64,000 bases of DNA from Lutimonas halocynthiae (lineage in GTDB: Bacteria; Bacteroidota; Bacteroidia; Flavobacteriales; Flavobacteriaceae), in NCBI RefSeq assembly GCF_030409835.1, contig NZ_JAUFQO010000001.1, positions 558,001 through 622,000 on the forward strand, given 5' to 3'. The notes under the pieces are model-generated. The model was not told the DNA's origin. It saw only the letters and a program-made list of their open reading frames with translations, and searched no databases. A program made the position numbers and the translations under genes. Positions 61,419 to 64,000 of the stretch are shown here, piece after piece; position 1 is the stretch's first letter, and each line of letters opens with the position of its first letter.

Positions 61419-64000
61419 GTGGACCAACCTTCAACTTTTCAAGTATACAATGCATCTGCAGGAAGCGGGAAAACCTTCACGCTTGTTAAGGAATATTTGA
61501 AAATCATTTTGAGCGATCCTGATCAGCGATTGTATCAGCATATTTTGGCAATTACCTTTACAAATAAGGCTGCTTCTGAAATGAAGGATAGAATTCTTGA
61601 GAACCTACTTCGGTTTTCTGTCATAAATCAGAAAGATGAAAAGGATGATATGCTATCTTCTCTTATTTCAGAAACAGGGCTGGATGCAGCTATATTGAAA
61701 ATTAGAGCCAAAGAAAGACTTCAGGATATACTCAAAAATTATGCTTCTTTCCACATAAAAACAATTGATAGTTTTACCAATAAATTAATTAAATCTTTTG
61801 CTTTTGACCTGGGTATGTCGACTGATTTTGAGGTTGAACTCGATACTGATTCGATCTTAAAAGAAGCCGTAGATGCGGTATTGTCAAGGATAGGAATTGA
61901 CCAGGAATTGACAACTCTTTTGGTTTCCTTTTCTAAAGAAAAAACCCTTGAAGATAAATCTTGGGATGTGAGTAAGGATCTCTTTGAGATTTCAAGGCTG
62001 ATCTTAAATGAGAATCATGCAAAGGAGCTTAAAAAATTATCCGGAAAGAGCTTGTCATCGTTTTCAGACTTATCTTCTAAATTGAGAAAGGAGCAACGTG
62101 TTTATAAAAAAGTGATCGAAGAAACAGGGCAAAAAGCGTTGACCTTAATAAATGACCAAGGGATTGATACTAAAGATTTTTTGCGATCTCAATTTCCAAA
62201 TTTCTTTTTAAAAATGATCAATCAGCCTGGAGAATTAGATTTTGATCAAGAGAGTAGTCTGTTTCGAAATATTGGAGAAAGAAACTTTTATGGGAAAACC
62301 AAACCTGAACAGGTGAAGTCAGCAATCGATGCCATTGCTGAGCAACTAATTGCCTATTATCAGGAAGCGGCTTTGGTCTATGAAAAATATAAACTCAACG
62401 AATTAATATTAAAAAACCTGGTTCCGTTAGCAGTTATAAACACCATCAATCAGGCATTGGAAGAATTAAAGACCAACAATAATATCAGATTAAATGCCGA
62501 ATTTAATCAATTGATCAGTGATCATTTGGTCAATGAACCGGCCGCATTTATTTATGAAAAATTAGGAGAGCGGTTTAAACATTTTTTTATTGATGAAATG
62601 CAGGATACTTCTGTACTGCAATGGCAAAACCTAATTCCTTTAGTTGATAATGCTTTGAGTGCTGAGGCAGCTGGTTTGATGTTGGTAGGGGATGCAAAAC
62701 AGGCTATTTATAGATGGAGGGGAGGTCGTGCAGAACAGTTTATCAGCTTGTCTTCAGATCAAAAAGACTATGAATCTAATCCTTTTCAAACGACTAAAGC
62801 CGCGTTGAATCTTGAGACGAATTATAGAAGTTACCAGCAGATCGTAGATTTCAACAATGGTTTCTTTAGCCATATTTCTCAGCATTTTGCAAATAGTGCC
62901 TATGGTGATTTATACAGGTTAGGCAATGATCAAAAGACCAATCAAAAAAAAGGTGGTTTTGTAAGATTGCAATTTATGGAAGCCCTCAAGAACAGTGAAA
63001 TGAGGGAAGAGGTTTATCCCAAATATGTCTATGATACAATTAAAGATCTTTTGAATCAATATGAGGCCCATGAGATTTGCATCTTAGTTAGAAAGAAAAA
63101 AGAAGGGGCGGCCATTGCTAAATATTTGACAGAGCAGGGCGTAGATATCATAAGTTCAGAAACCTTGTTAGTCAAGAATAATCAGAAGGTTAGTTTTATC
63201 ATTAGCTTTTTGCAAATGATTGAAGACGATAAAAATGAGGACGCTAAATTCGAGGTTTTAAATTTTTTATTTGGGCATTTGAATATTGCCTCACAAAAGC
63301 ATGATTTTATTAAGGACTTCATTAAGAAGGATTTGAAAGACATATTCGAATCTCTTGAAGCATATGACATCTATTATAAAACAAAAACGTTTAACGAATA
63401 TTCGATTTTAGAAGGTATAGAAGATCTTATTAGAAGCTTCCGACTGACAAAAGAATCTGATGCTTTTCTTCAATTCTTTTTGGATTTCGTATTTGATTAT
63501 ACACAGAGAAAGTCGCAAAAGAATATTTCTTTTTTGGAATATTGGGAAGAAAAGGGTGATAGATTGAATATTGTGAGTTCTGAAGACATTAAAGCAGTAA
63601 GAATCATGACGATTCATAAGTCAAAAGGGCTTGAATTTCCTGTTGTCATTTTTCCATATAATCTTGATATTTATTTTGAAAGAGATCCAAAGGCCTGGTA
63701 CAGAGGTTTGCCCGAAGAAGAATTTAATGGATTTGATACCATTTTGGTTAATTCATCATCCGGAATTACAAAGACGGGAGATGCAGGAACTGCTATTTAC
63801 GAGGAACAGCGAAAAGAAAAGGAGTTGGATAGCTTTAATCTCTTATACGTTTGTTTGACCCGGGCCATTGAACAGTTATATGTCATTTCTGAGCTGAAAA
63901 AATCAGGAGGAAAATTGGGAACCAGCTCTCAATTGTTTGTCGATTTTTTGAAGCAGCAAGGGAGATGGGAAGAGAACCAGATGACCTATGATTTTGGTGT
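61419..64000 (+). CDS. AddA/UvrD-type helicase-nuclease, partial at right edge (860+ aa)
   Basis: Reading from GTG 61419 there is Walker A in FQVYNASAGSGKTFTLVKEY, ITFTNKAASEMKDRIL, HIKTIDSFTNKLI, DEMQDTSVLQWQNLI (DEmQ), GDAKQAIYRWRGGRAEQF, NLETNYRS, TIHKSKGLEFPVV and LLYVCLTRAIEQLYV. These are UvrD-superfamily helicase motifs of the Bacteroidota AddA-like enzyme. The nuclease domain should be beyond the edge. The GTG is directly preceded by TAA in ATGGAAAATCAATAAGTG; no other in-frame start exists. Confidence 0.93.
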   Translation, partial: MDQPSTFQVYNASAGSGKTFTLVKEYLKIILSDPDQRLYQHILAITFTNKAASEMKDRILENLLRFSVINQKDEKDDMLSSLISETGLDAAILKIRAKERLQDILKNYASFHIKTIDSFTNKLIKSFAFDLGMSTDFEVELDTDSILKEAVDAVLSRIGIDQELTTLLVSFSKEKTLEDKSWDVSKDLFEISRLILNENHAKELKKLSGKSLSSFSDLSSKLRKEQRVYKKVIEETGQKALTLINDQGIDTKDFLRSQFPNFFLKMINQPGELDFDQESSLFRNIGERNFYGKTKPEQVKSAIDAIAEQLIAYYQEAALVYEKYKLNELILKNLVPLAVINTINQALEELKTNNNIRLNAEFNQLISDHLVNEPAAFIYEKLGERFKHFFIDEMQDTSVLQWQNLIPLVDNALSAEAAGLMLVGDAKQAIYRWRGGRAEQFISLSSDQKDYESNPFQTTKAALNLETNYRSYQQIVDFNNGFFSHISQHFANSAYGDLYRLGNDQKTNQKKGGFVRLQFMEALKNSEMREEVYPKYVYDTIKDLLNQYEAHEICILVRKKKEGAAIAKYLTEQGVDIISSETLLVKNNQKVSFIISFLQMIEDDKNEDAKFEVLNFLFGHLNIASQKHDFIKDFIKKDLKDIFESLEAYDIYYKTKTFNEYSILEGIEDLIRSFRLTKESDAFLQFFLDFVFDYTQRKSQKNISFLEYWEEKGDRLNIVSSEDIKAVRIMTIHKSKGLEFPVVIFPYNLDIYFERDPKAWYRGLPEEEFNGFDTILVNSSSGITKTGDAGTAIYEEQRKEKELDSFNLLYVCLTRAIEQLYVISELKKSGGKLGTSSQLFVDFLKQQGRWEENQMTYDFG

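Overview
The window reads as chromosomal DNA of a marine-type member of the Flavobacteriaceae (Bacteroidota). Support: AT-rich sequence, Bacteroidota-type -7 promoter elements (TAnnTTTG), A-rich leaders with little Shine-Dalgarno signal, type IX secretion and gliding genes (porT, gldH), a RicT/GldH/PBP1A cluster, a tmRNA tag GEDNYALAA, and many lipoprotein or CarboxypepD-reg type envelope proteins. No prophage, integrase, CRISPR array, rRNA or tRNA gene was seen.

Layout. 1-2403: a sensor histidine kinase (TPR, transmembrane, PAS, HisKA_3) cut by the left edge. 2404-7571: a compact stress island of five consecutive transcription units. Each starts with the same composite promoter: two imperfect palindromes exactly 25 bp apart and a -7 box exactly 63 bp from the first palindrome. 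The units encode two CsbD-like proteins, two HdeD/DUF308 membrane proteins, a Bax-inhibitor-1 family protein, a DUF1269 protein and a 31-residue protein with its own promoter and terminator. This is the strongest candidate for an undescribed system in the window. 7774-8164: tmRNA. 8311-12825: a Lys1-like dehydrogenase, a small membrane protein and a B12-dependent (class II) ribonucleotide reductase, followed by a face-to-face array of 7-bp repeats filling the gap to porT. 13007-23890: porT-ubiE, queA, rlmN, xth and the ricT-gldH-pbp1A-acyl-CoA synthetase operon. 24068-35810: housekeeping and small metabolic genes (holB, trpS, ridA, pgk, ssb, yjbQ) with an alpha-L-fucosidase, an aldo/keto reductase and several envelope proteins.

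35839-36780 is a decay scar: the N-terminal half of an IS5-type transposase next to what looks like the C-terminal tail of a large BNR/VPS10-type exported hydrolase. It is followed by alkB, an MscS channel, a translationally coupled nitrilase/racemase pair, tex, metG, an LD-carboxypeptidase, yraN, a TlpA-like thioredoxin, phoH, mfd and terB (36794-56092). A serine hydrolase follows.

57422-61335 is an iron-uptake operon: a DtxR-family regulator behind a palindromic operator, a membrane-anchored DtxR-FeoA fusion, and FeoB split into a soluble GTPase and a membrane permease. The window ends inside an AddA/UvrD-like helicase-nuclease gene.

Most ORFs have AUG starts that I placed downstream of the longest possible start, using promoter position, signal peptides and family alignment recalled from memory. 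Functional calls come from motif recognition only; no database search was run.
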